Shown here: piece after piece, positions 9,204 to 19,849 of the stretch
How positions within the stretch are numbered: the first letter of the stretch is position 1
How the letters are laid out: the number at the start of each line of letters is the position of its first letter
From: Pleurotus djamor
Taxonomy: Eukaryota; Basidiomycota; Agaricomycetes; Agaricales; Pleurotaceae
DNA: 23,736 bases
Assembly: GCA_029747585.1 (NCBI GenBank)
Contig: JAPEVF010000692.1
Coordinates: forward strand, 1-23,736
Direction: 5' to 3'
Notes under the pieces: model-generated
Told to the model about the DNA's origin: nothing
Databases searched by the model: none
The model's input: the letters and a program-made list of their open reading frames with translations, nothing else
Program-made: the position numbers and the translations under genes

Positions 9204-12167
9204 CTACAAACTGAAATCTTGAACAACTTCCACCAAGCCATCATCCATCTTCGTCAGAACTGCCCATCGAGGGAGAAAGTTCAACGCCTCTTCGTATGCC
9301 GGGATCCTCGCACCATCAACGTCTCCCATCCCAATCATTCCACTCTCATACTCTGCCCACTCGCAAGCCACCTTGCCGCTAAGGCCAGTTTTACTATCCG
9401 TAGCTTTGAGGTCGACCACAAAGTCGCGCCCACGCGTTCGGCTGAAAAGCCTGAGTTGATTGAGAGAGCCAATGATCTTGAATTCCTCAGGCATCTTCCA
9501 CTCTCCTCCCGCTACCTTATATTCGGTGATATTACTTCCCTTATCAAAATAAACTCGACAAGAGCGAGTATTTGTACCTGAAACGGTTATGCGAGTGGTC
9601 TGGTCGTCCAACGTGTATATGTTTGAGAAGAGCCATTGGGTGGATCCTGTGTTCCCCTTCGATGTGGGTGATGGGACCAGCGCGCTCTCCCATGAACATG
9701 TAGTCAGTCCAAGTCGCAATTGGCCGTGTATGCAAGTGATTTCTCTGTCAAATGCCGAAGGTAACGACGCCACGACAAGATCGATATAGCCTGGAACACC
9801 GGTCAGGGTGGTCACCACGGTTGTTTGAGCTGTGCTAAGGTTGATCTTTTGCTGGAAGAAGATTTTGANGGGGGGCGTCGATTGAAAATGGGAAAGATAA
9901 CGAAAGGGTGACAATTGAGCCTATGAAGGCGATGGACGAGAGGTAGGCGATGGATGGGTGCATTTTGCCCACAAAGGGGGTCAAAGGGAGTACGAGGAGA
10001 AATGACATTGCAGAGAGCGCGGCATAGACTGTGTAGGAGGAAGTCGAGTTCTCCATGATTTCATATGCATTGAGAGAATATACGCACCAGTTGCAGGGGA
10101 ATTGCCATCCGCAAGAGTCTGGGGAAGAGCGCCGAGCAAGACGATGACGACGTGACTGAATAAAGTCACAGGTACGGACAAGGCCAAAACAAGTTGGAGA
10201 ATTGGCAAGCACGGACATACACCTCGTGCAAGTAGAGAAAGTTGGGTAGTTTGGGTGACCTTCTCGTCTGAACGTGGGTTATAGGCCTGTGCGGATGGTA
10301 CATCGTGAACAGTCTTTGAGGCGGCACCATCGCAAACTTCCACTCGACCCGCGTTGTTGAGAGACATGCTGGTTATTTCAGAAGCTCGTGTCCAAATGCA
10401 CCCAACGAGCGAGGAGGCGTTCCAAATGGTGATCACATACACTCCTCCAAGTTCAGCCTGTTTGATCGCCAAGGTAGAGACAAGGAGGAGGATCCAAGTA
10501 AGTATATAGACTTGTAGTTCGATGGTTCGTGTTGACTCTTCTGCGCTAGCGTAACTGCTCGCAGCAGTTTTTAGAAGAACCGCGAACACAACATATGTTG
10601 ATGTTGTACCAGAGAGGAGCACTAGGAAAGGCGACGAGTAGACGATCTGTAAATGGTAAGTAAATAATCGACGTGTCAGACCAAAATGGATACGGAGCGA
10701 GCGCACGCACGTATTCATTGACCCGTTTGTAGATGAGGACAAGGAAGGTTTGTACGACGACCGCAGCGCTCAAAGCGAGCCAGAACCTTGACGATGCCCG
10801 GAATTTACTTGATTGGGCTGTACTTTTGAGCCACTGCAATACACGGGTTTGCATACTGGCATTGTCAGCGTCCGCCCGGAATACTGAAAGGACGATCAAT
10901 GACAAGGGTCCAAGGACGAGAGCTGCGCTGATGGTCGCCATCTTCGTCAGTGGTAACAGCACCATTGTGTGACCCAAGACTGGATAGAAAAAATTATTGA
11001 CTACCGGAAATTTGTTTGGACTAAAATGCTTACGGTCAAAATAAACGGGCTTTTCGAATTTGGGCCTGGAGGACTCGTCATTTGCGAGTGCTGCACCCGC
11101 ACCCCTGGCCGCCTCCATCATGCTCCACAAGCTATCCTTGCCACCATTGGTGAAAGGAATCGAGTCATATTTCGTGTGGTACTTGCTTCTCCCTTTGTAA
11201 AACGCCAAGTCAAGTCCTTCCATATGCCCGCCTTCAGAGTAAACGAAGAAATCGGTTCGGGAACGAATCACGCCTCTGGAGAAAGCGTCTTGCGAGATGA
11301 CATTGCCATGAGGATGGGGAACATTCCCCGAAGTAAATGAGCTCAAGGCTGCTGAACCGGTCGCACGGAACAGTATGGGCCGCCTGTTATGCAGAAAATC
11401 AGTCGAAATACATCACATTGGGTCCGGGAACTTACCCTCCAGAAGCAGCCCCCTCAAGATTGAGGAAAGTGTCAACATCGCGGGACCACTCATGCTGCAG
11501 AAATCTGGAGGAGTCGTTGTTGAGATTTTGACTAGTTTATAAGACAGGAGCCTACACATGTGCACCATTGAGGCCGTCTTCTTCACCGTTGTTTATGTTG
11601 AACACGACGGTGCGTTTAGGTCGGTGAGCAACGAAGTGACGAATGAGTTGAAGGAGGGTAACCACCCCCATGCCATCGTCAGTTGCACCGAAAGATGTGG
11701 CGACCGAGTCATAATGAGCAGAAAACAATACACCTTTTACAGTGGAGGTCCCTTTAGCCTGGCCGTCGATCTTGACCAAGATATTCCTGCCTTCGAAATA
11801 CATCCCGAAGCCCCTAGATACCCAGGAACCATTGGATAGGAGGTCATTGTGGATGTGGGCGTAAGGGACGCCGTCCGTGATGTTCTGAACCCGGGCGAGG
11901 AGATATTCTCGAACTGTATCGATAGCATGGGAATTGTATGGATGCGGATGGGAAGCTATCTGTGTATTCACAATGGCGGTGAGCAGCATCCTTTGGGAAC
12001 GACGAGAGACTTACTACATGCAGGTCAGCGTACGCCTCAGCGAGATCAAAACCCTGCTGATTCCTTGAGGAAGCTTTTGGAAGCTTGTCGGTAAATACAA
12101 CCGCGCTGAAAATCGCTGCGTAGACGACTACGGCGAGACCCGTTGTTTGCCACTTGGTCAAATGCAT
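9204..12167 (-). CDS. pff1: Vacuolar membrane M28 metalloprotease Pff1, copy B
   Basis: Seven exons (12167-12015, 11959-11556, 11504-11436, 11383-11034, 10979-10711, 10646-10088, 10028-9204) encode about 875 aa. Intron positions and phases match copy A, and exons 2 and 3 have exactly the same length in both (404 and 69 nt). The M28 metal motifs AHYDSV, TDDGMG, NNGEED and KYHTKYDS are intact. Several membrane segments follow, and the lumenal C-terminus ends EVVQDFSL. The N at 9869 sits next to six G and makes the last exon 825 nt, shifting the frame; dropping that one base gives 824 nt, the same as copy A, so it is very probably a base-calling artefact. The start at 12167 is the first ATG before the membrane segment, but an in-frame extension upstream cannot be excluded. 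Divergent from spt7. Confidence 0.9.
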
Positions 12168-12424
12168 TGGGGAGGGGTCGAGGTAAAGGGATTGCGTGGA
12201 TGTGCCGTATCGAAAGAGTTTCCCTGCGAGAGAACTCCTTTAATCCCTTCTCGCTCAGACCGTATGCTATACAGGGGTGCCAGTGCTTCCGAAAGTTGTC
12301 TTGGTACAAGTTGGGTCGTTAGCCCCTGTATCATGTGGGCGGATGGCGTAAGGATTCCCACACTTGGCGGTCGGGGTTTCAATATGACACTCTATTCCCG
12401 CCGCTGTGCTCGACGACGACGAGG
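12168..12424. promoter_or_regulatory. Divergent intergenic region, pff1 copy B / spt7
   Basis: 257 bp between two opposite ATGs. No recognised motif stands out; the short frames here are not convincing genes. Confidence 0.3.
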
Positions 12425-15400
12425 ATGAATGTGAGTACCGAGTTCGTCGAATTCCAGGCATTGATACGACTTGTTCGACAGAATCTTCTTCGTACATTAA
12501 CCGAGAGCCACCTTCATACCGCGCACGACGCGAACTTGCGACTCCTGTTGACGACGGTCAAAGACACCCGAGTGAGTGCCATCCCTAGCTGTGGAGATTG
12601 GGATGCTCACGGGCTTGCAGCGACAGAGCTATGACGCGAAAGTTGCAGACGCATTCTACGATTCTCTGGAAGGACTTCTTCAAGACTTGCGGACGATCAC
12701 TATAGTATGTGGCCTGTCCCTAGGCATCATGGCGCCGCGTAGCTCAACTGTGTGGCAGGATAACCATGACGCAGAGGCGTTCTTGAAGCCAGTTCAGAAG
12801 TCGGAGGTGCCAGACTACTATGACGGTGAGTTTCAAGTTATTATCACTCTGCCGGTTGCCTTATTTGGCTGTAGTCATATCAACCCCAATGGACCTCCAG
12901 ACCATGCTCAAGAAAGTGAAGCAGAAGGCATACAAGTCTAAGCGAGAATTCAAAGATGACCTCGACTTGATATGGTCTAACTGTCGTACTTACAATGCGA
13001 CCGAGAATCACCCACTTCGTCAATGTGCCAAACGACTTCAAATTAAGGCGGAACGATTGCTGAAGCATATCACCGACAAGAAGGAGCGCACCGACCCTGT
13101 GATCCCCTCTGACCTCCCTCGAGCCAAAATAAATGGCGTCAATGGACATTCAAAGTATCGATCACCCTCATATGGACCCGAGACACCCAACTCAAGGCTT
13201 CAATCCCCACACAAGCGCCATCCACTGAGAGATGTGCCGTTCGCTGAAGCACCAGCCATTATCCGCACACCAGAATCCATGTCCCTCTTCTCTCGATTAG
13301 ACAAAAACATTGACTCCGAAGACCCAGCCATTCAAAAGCCAGCTTTGGAGCAAGTTAGAGAACTCGCGTCCTGCTCTCGTATAGGCAATGAGCTGCCCGA
13401 TGATGAGTTTTCGCCCATGGAGGTCGACGATCTTGGTGACAAGCGCAAACTGTATGTGCATCCCCTTTGTATCCTTCCCTTTGATTCAATTTGATCCCCA
13501 GGAATGGCCACGACCGACCGCGGAAACGTACTCGCTTTACAACCCCTCCCCTCGACTCGGACGACATCACGCACCTGTGGTGGAAAGCCGCGCATTGTGA
13601 CGAACTGGCCGGCAACGGTCTTCCTGCCATCCCCTTCCCTTCCTCATCTTCGCTTCGTCGGCATAAACCTACCCACTCCACCCTCACAGGATCTCCGACT
13701 CCTACCACTAAACGAAAGCGACGCTGGAAGAACGACACAAATCCTGAACCGAATCCTAAATCTCTTTTATCTTTAATGAATAATAATATCCAAACGCTAC
13801 GCCGTGTTCGCCAAACCCATGCTAAATTTGCCGCATTGAATATCAATGCCTCTAGTAACGAAGACGCCGACGGTACCACCGCCGACGGGCCAGGCTTCGC
13901 TGTCATACCTGGGATACCCAATGGAATGAATATGGTTGACGACGATTTAACCGGGGTGGATGCTGATCAAATTGATGAGCGACCATGGTTGGACCGTATA
14001 CGTGGGCGACGAAAGGTGAAGAAAGGTGGCATTGAGATCGGGGAGGGAAATGCTACCCATTGCATGAACTGGACGTGTTCTAAGGTACTAGAACACGCTG
14101 GTTTTCAAGGTGCGTCCTTCCTTATGCCCGCATGTGCGTAGTCGAGCTAACTCCGTTTAGCCTCGTCTCAAGAAGCATTGTCGGTCCTCTCCAGCCTCAC
14201 ATCCGACTACCTCTCCAACGTTGGGCGCACCATTCGGTTTCTTTCGGACAAATATGGGCATACTATGTCTCCAGAAGTACGTTTATACCCTTGACGAGAG
14301 GGACACGGCTCAACAGTTCATATCAGGAAATTATCCTTCATACCTTGTTTGAGAGTGGAACTGCCCAGATTCAGGACCTCGAGCGATATGTTTCGGACGA
14401 TATCGAACGCTATGGAACGAGACTTGGAGACTTGGAGAAGAAGCTTGTTGGTGCCTATCGTGAAGTTGTGAGAACTGTTGCCCTGGCTTTTCGCATACAT
14501 GCTGATTGTCATGTAGACAGCGGTGGAGGTACCAGAGGACGAGGGACTCTTCGAGGAGGACGAAGAAGAAGGTGGGGCATTGGTACTGTGAGTGAATCGG
14601 TTTCATCTGCCACACCCTTTTAACTCTATTTATAGTGGCAACTTTGCCGATGCTTTTGGGGAGGATTTCTTCGGACTCCGCGAACTCGGAATTGCGGCAG
14701 AGTACGGGCTTTCCAGCCTTACCATTCCGAAACGCCTATTCAAAGGGAAGAAAGGGGACGGCAAGGCCAATCTGTCTTCGTACGTATACAATCAAGCTTT
14801 CGACTAGGCCCAGATATTAATGGCTTCTTTAGATCCAAACCCAACGAGCCTCCACCTCCCTTCCCCCCGCCCCCTCCATTCATTCCCTTCGACTCTACGA
14901 AAGTCGATATCCAGATTGGCTTACTCAAGCCATATTATCAATCTCGTATCTCGTCGCTCTCAACTACTACACTTCTTCCCCCTCCCCCGCCTGGACCAAT
15001 ACCCTTGGGTTATCCTGCTTCAGCAGCGCCATATGGAGCTCCTGGATTCCCGGAAGTTATGCATAGCCAACCTGAGACGCAAGTCGTCATCACGCTACCC
15101 GATGACCCACCGAACCCTGCGCAGACCAAGATGGGTCCCCTCGGACAGATTATCAAGGCCAGCCCTGCCACCGGCTCTTCGAAGAAGAAAGGCAAGTCTT
15201 CCACCCTAGCAGGGGCCGGTCCTACCCCCAAGGCTGAAGGAGAACCTGGATCTGCCATCGAGACGCTTGGCAGCCCATCGATACCCAACGACACTTTGCC
15301 GACTGCACCCAAGAAAAAGAAGCCTAATCTTGGTGTTGGTACAGGAAACGGGCGGAAGAAGAAAGATGGACCCCCTATGGGTGACAATAATGGTGGTGGT

Positions 15401-15457
15401 ATGAATGGTGGTGCAGGCGTAGCCATGCCTCCGCCAGTCATCGCAGCGAGTGCTTGA
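12425..15457 (+). CDS. spt7: SAGA complex subunit Spt7 (bromodomain and histone-fold protein)
   Basis: Eleven exons give 842 aa: 12425-12430, 12482-12571, 12621-12704, 12759-12825, 12875-13451, 13502-14109, 14161-14276, 14327-14467, 14517-14587, 14636-14779, 14833-15457. The first coding exon is just ATG AAT, joined to NLLRTLTES. The bromodomain spans about residues 61-145 (DNHDAEAFLKPV, PDYYDVISTPMDLQTMLKKV), with Asn123 of YNATENHP as the acetyl-lysine contact. A histone-fold-like domain starts near residue 463 (MNWTCSKVLEHAGFQ) and runs through LSSLTSDYLSNVGRTIRFL; in yeast this domain pairs with Taf10. An acidic patch, a proline-rich stretch (PPPPFPPPPPF) and lysine clusters such as KKKKP and RKKKD, possible nuclear signals, follow. 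Spt7 scaffolds the SAGA histone acetyltransferase complex in the nucleus. The initial micro-exon is inferred from splice sites and family resemblance; reading through instead would give a longer, less family-like N-terminus. Confidence 0.92.
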
Positions 15458-15907
15458 CCATGCTTCGAGTAGCCGATTGGTCGATTAGCGATTGTGGACA
15501 CGCTGTAGCTCTACTGCACCCTTTGTCATTGTACGTTAGCCAGTGCCCGTAGCATTGCCTTGATCTGGACTGTATCCGCAGTATCCTGAGTACCGCCATC
15601 CGATATGGACTTGGGGTTTGCTTGGGGCTATCGCTGCCAATCTTGAGTCAACTTCTCGTTTTGCATTCGTTCTGTCGGTCAAACATTCATGAGCCAGGGA
15701 TGTAAAGGCACAAATTGCAGAATTATCTATCCATATTGATTGACTAAAGTCGCTCTACAGTCAGACGACGGGAGGGGAGTGGTTGTTGGGGGATATGATC
15801 GCGCTTCTCGGAGATTGCCGAGACCATCATTGGCGGTGCTTTAGATTACGCCCTTATAAAGGTTCGGAAGCCCCTTCGACAAGCGTATCTTTCATCCTTT
15901 ATACAAC
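15458..15907. other. Intergenic region between spt7 and the PEF gene
   Basis: 450 bp with no convincing gene. It should contain the spt7 3' end and the promoter of the penta-EF-hand gene, including the TATA box at 15855. Confidence 0.4.
15855..15860 (+). promoter_or_regulatory. TATA box of the penta-EF-hand gene
   Basis: TATAAA in the context CCCTTATAAAGG lies 48 bp upstream of the ATG at 15908, a fitting distance for a gene with a short 5' leader. Confidence 0.6.
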
Positions 15908-17150
<1,243 letters not shown>

Positions 17151-17309
17151 TTTATTCTCTTGTAATATCAAGTCCCAATCAATATTATTTACCATTGCAC
17201 TTAAAGTACTGAGTAACCCATCCTATTATATGCACAACTCAGCGATGTCTGTTCATCGAAGAGAGACGCTTCTATGGGTACTAACTTGGACCTCGAAGCA
17301 AAATGTTAT

Positions 17310-17414
17310 TGACGAGAGTGGGATTCGAACCCACGCCCCGAAAGACCAGATAGAGTTGCTCATCTAATGAGCTGATCCTTAGTCTGGCGCCTTAGACCGC
17401 TCGGCCATCTCGCC
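17310..17414 (-). tRNA. tRNA-Leu(AAG) with 25-nt intron, left copy
   Basis: 105 nt in all: acceptor GGCGAGA/TCTCGTC with a G-U pair, anticodon stem CCAGA/TCTGG, anticodon AAG at 17380-17378, a long variable arm (TCTTTCGGGGCG) as class II tRNAs require, and T-arm TGGGTTCGAATCCCA. The 25-nt intron (17376-17352) follows position 37 and folds as GCTCAT-TAG-ATGAGC, a perfect 6-bp hairpin. Minus-strand TTTT at 17303-17300 is the probable terminator. Identical to the copy at 17521-17625. Confidence 0.94.
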
Positions 17415-17520
17415 ATGTTCCACAGCGTGGCTTGTGATAACCGTGTTCCTCAAGGGTGATATGAGCTACCAAATTTGGTGCACGACATTCCATATGGAGT
17501 GCTTTACCATCAGTATCCAT

Positions 17521-17625
17521 GGCGAGATGGCCGAGCGGTCTAAGGCGCCAGACTAAGGATCAGCTCATTAGATGAGCAACTCTATCTGGTCTTTCGGGGC
17601 GTGGGTTCGAATCCCACTCTCGTCA
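17521..17625 (+). tRNA. tRNA-Leu(AAG) with 25-nt intron, right copy
   Basis: Base-for-base copy of the gene at 17310-17414 on the other strand. Anticodon AAG at 17555-17557; intron 17559-17583 after position 37, with the GCTCAT/ATGAGC hairpin; T-arm TGGGTTCGAATCCCA; discriminator A. The first run of four T downstream is at 17646-17649. Confidence 0.94.
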
Positions 17626-17645
17626 TTCAAAATTTGCAAGCCTTC

Positions 17646-17649
17646 TTTT
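17646..17649 (+). terminator. Pol III terminator of right tRNA-Leu
   Basis: TTTT about 20 nt after the tRNA end; the closer run at 17632-17634 has only three T. Confidence 0.4.
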
Positions 17650-17727
17650 GTTCAAAAGAATCAAAACAAAAACTATAATATAGACTGGTCATGGGATCAT
17701 GGTCCTATGAGCCCATCAGTACCCATA

Positions 17728-17799
17728 TCCGATATGGTGTAACGGCTAACATTGCCGCCTTTCACGCGGCAGCTCGGGGTTCGATTCCCCGTATCGGAA
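17728..17799 (+). tRNA. tRNA-Glu(UUC), intronless, second copy
   Basis: Identical over all 72 nt to the gene at 3926-3997; anticodon TTC at 17761-17763. The flanks differ from those of the other copies apart from a few bases, so this is not a recent large duplication. Confidence 0.96.
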
Positions 17800-17803
17800 T
17801 TGC

Positions 17804-17808
17804 TTTTT
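17804..17808 (+). terminator. Pol III terminator of tRNA-Glu
   Basis: TTTTT begins 5 nt after the tRNA 3' end. Confidence 0.65.
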
Positions 17809-18126
17809 CCACAGCTCGCTGGATGCTTATCCGCATAACGCCTCGCAAGCATGGATCGGATAGCGCATTCGAAATATGAGCCAGTGAGCCTGTGCTTTCC
17901 AAGCCTGCCCACCTGGTTTCTATCTACCTTCGAAGTCGAACAAGGAGAGGCTACAGAGCATCAACAGCGGGGATGAAAGTGTCCTTGTTCTCTTAGCCCT
18001 GGGGCCTGGATAAGTCTAATCCTACCAATTTACTCGTTACGTTAACTGTGGAGAGCACGGGCTCTGTTCAAGCTCTATTTTCTTGCTATTTTCTGCTTCG
18101 ATTCTGCTTTCTTATAAGTTTCTGCT
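17809..18126. other. Intergenic region, no gene seen
   Basis: About 320 bp between the tRNA-Glu and the transposable element. It includes a T/C-rich stretch (about 18070-18125). No supported gene or RNA. Confidence 0.35.
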
Positions 18127-18128
18127 TA

Positions 18129-18312
18129 CAGCTCTCTGCGGAACCGAGGGCGCGAGCCCGATTTTTTTTTTTCACACACGATTTCCGACCACATAACGGA
18201 CGCAGCCTCTTACGAGCGCATTTCTCATCGTATAAGCTCGGTTTATAGATAAGAAATACTGCTCTGAGTGATAAGAAATACTGCTCTGAGTGTTTCCTAG
18301 ACGCACGTACCA
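18129..18312 (+). repeat. Left terminal inverted repeat of the MITE
   Basis: 184 bp matching the reverse complement of 18779-18939, except for a 22-bp internal duplication and about two single-base differences. It contains CGAGGGCGCGAGCCCG followed by eleven T. Confidence 0.9.
18249..18292 (+). repeat. 22-bp tandem duplication in the left TIR
   Basis: Two perfect head-to-tail copies (18249-18270 and 18271-18292) of a 22-bp unit starting ATAAGAAATACTGCTC. The right TIR has only one copy, so the duplication arose after the arms were made. Confidence 0.92.
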
Positions 18313-18778
18313 ATGTGTTACATTTCTAGCCGATGTAACGTTTCACAGCGCCTCCTGCCTAAAATGCAATTTTCCACGCTCACGCAGCCTGCCACACTTC
18401 CAGATTGCCAAGTTTCCCTCTCAAAATCGAGTAGGTTCAACTCAAGAGGTATATGCAGGCGCTGATGTACTTATTTTGACCGTAAAGCGAGCAGATAAGT
18501 GGAATTATCGTGAAGTTGCCTCAGGGATGCGCGGAGCGTGGGAACGTCAGCCAAACCCACCTCGGCGACGCGGACCACAGCGACAACACTCTTCTTCACC
18601 ATCCACAGCCATGCCAAGTAGGCCTGCGTCTCTATATACCTTCCATGACGAACATATCAAATTCTCAGAACGAAATTCGCTGAATTGATTGTGTGATGGA
18701 GTGTGTGGATTGGAGGGCCCTATAGGGTGGGGTGGTGGCGCGTCGCGAAACGTACAATGGCTGGATATGCAATATCAT

Positions 18779-18939
18779 GGTGCGTGCGTCTAGGAAACAC
18801 TCAGAGCAGTATTTCTTATCTATAAACCGAGCTTATACGATGAGAAATGCGCTCGTAAGAGGCTGCGTCCGTTATGTGGTCGGAAATCGTGTGTGAAAAA
18901 AAAAAATCGGGCTCGCGCCCTCGGTTCCGCAAAGAGCTG
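18779..18939 (-). repeat. Right terminal inverted repeat of the MITE
   Basis: 161 bp, the reverse complement of the left arm without the extra 22-bp unit. About two mismatches suggest a rather recent insertion. Confidence 0.9.
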
Positions 18940-19637
18940 TAACATTTCCCACGGTTTGAATCCGAAGTCGAGTTCGAATCCTGTCAAAATCCTGTCGCAA
19001 CTGCAACTTGCACCATTCACATAATTGTGCAAAATAGCCAGGTCTACTGGCACTGCATTCTCCTGGATTACTCTTCCACAAACTGCGATATTCTCAGGGT
19101 GCGGACCTTTATTGGATAGTACCACGCTGGGGAACTACTTATGCCTGCTTGAGCCTTGAATGAATTTCAAATGCCGGTCGACTCGGTCTGCAAGGTCTCT
19201 GGCCTCAGCTTCTATTTGTTGCACCGTTATCATCAATAGATAATTCTCGGCCATGACAAGGCAAACGTGTAAATCAGCCCGCGTACTTTGGCCCACCAAT
19301 CGCCGCGACTATCTCTGACCGTGTCATAATTGCCGAATCTCGCGAAGGGTAGTGCTCTTTAACGGCCAGAAGATGGCAGATGTGAGTGTAACCACACGTA
19401 AGTCTTGGTTACACGAAACTTTTGCCCTTGTATCTTATTTCACTCTGTTTATTTTTCTAGCATTACACCCACATATCCGCTCGTCTCTGCATAGGATGTT
19501 CGTTCTTCATCGCACTCAATTTATCCTCCAGCAGTAGACAACTCTATCGGCCTTCGAGGACTGACTACTGCTGTGGTACTAAGTCCTGTGGCCGGCTCAG
19601 TGCGATATCTGTCGCCGACGGGCTAATTGGGGACTCC

Positions 19638-19665
19638 CCGAGGTCTTTCTTAATTTAGCCGAGGT
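19638..19665 (+). promoter_or_regulatory. Paired CCGAGGT direct repeats
   Basis: CCGAGGT occurs at 19638-19644 and 19659-19665, exactly 21 bp apart (two helix turns), and the first overlaps the palindrome GGGGACTCCCC at 19629-19639. The pair lies about 190-210 bp upstream of the P450 ATG. A binding site is inference; no known factor is assigned. Confidence 0.25.
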
Positions 19666-19790
19666 ATCAGAAAGTCCTCCCTATGTGTCTTTCTGCAATA
19701 CATTCGGTGACCCGGCCAGACCTGATGTGTGAGTATGCTCTTTGAGTAAGGCAAGATGATAGAATCGAATCTCTCTTCAAGAGTCTCCCT

Positions 19791-19796
19791 TATAAA
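19791..19796 (+). promoter_or_regulatory. TATA box of CYP505 gene
   Basis: TATAAA in CCTTATAAACCC, 54 bp upstream of the ATG at 19850, followed by a C/T-rich leader typical of fungal genes. Confidence 0.6.
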
Positions 19797-19849
19797 CCCG
19801 TCAACTCCAGGACTTCACTCCCCATTCGCTTCGCCTTGTGTTTGTCTCA

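Larger units (their letters stand above)
17310..17625. repeat. Perfect 108-bp inverted repeat formed by two tRNA-Leu genes
   Basis: The arms 17310-17417 and 17518-17625 are exact reverse complements, separated by a 100-bp spacer that is not repeated. The arms are the tRNA genes plus 3 bp (CAT) on the 5' side. Both genes are transcribed away from the spacer. Confidence 0.92.
18129..18939. mobile_element. MITE-like non-autonomous DNA transposon with long TIRs, TA target site
   Basis: An 811-bp unit is bounded by near-identical inverted repeats that both start CAGCTCT(C/T)TGCGGAACC. It is flanked on each side by TA (18127-18128 and 18940-18941), the target duplication of the Tc1/mariner superfamily, whose ends often begin CAG. 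The interior (18313-18778) has no frame resembling a transposase; its longest frame is Ser/Arg-rich without recognisable domains. The element would need a transposase made elsewhere. A 2-bp TA duplication is weak evidence on its own, so the superfamily call is tentative. The inverted-repeat structure itself is certain. Confidence 0.8.
18942..19849. other. Intergenic region upstream of CYP505
   Basis: About 900 bp without a supported gene. It holds the P450 promoter, with a TATA box at 19791 and paired CCGAGGT motifs at 19638 and 19659. Two minus-strand stretches look weakly coding: a 39-codon frame at 19254-19135 and a frame from 19125 running into the MITE. They may be a gene relic, but I cannot assign them. 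Confidence 0.35.

Noticed and set aside
12335..12424. Longer spt7 N-terminus from 12335
   Set aside because: The extra sequence is not family-like, and a well-formed intron at 12431-12481 joins ATG AAT to NLLRTLTES.
17691..17912. Open frames on both strands over the second tRNA-Glu
   Set aside because: They exist only because the tRNA sequence is shared (the same peptide text appears at the other tRNA-Glu genes).
18048..18313. Two open frames with the same peptide on opposite strands (here and at 18820-19125)
   Set aside because: The shared peptide is the translation of the MITE terminal inverted repeats, not a protein family.
18290..18688. 132-codon frame inside the MITE as a transposase
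   Set aside because: No DDE-type motifs, Arg/Ser/Pro-rich composition and a start in the TIR; more likely chance.
18950..19010. tRNA remnant (GAGTTCGAATCC-like T-arm)
   Set aside because: Only a T-loop-like match; no acceptor or anticodon stem can be built around it.
19390..19465. Intron-like GTAAGT...TTTCTAG stretch as part of another gene
   Set aside because: No coding sequence of any likeness on either side; single splice-like signals are common by chance.
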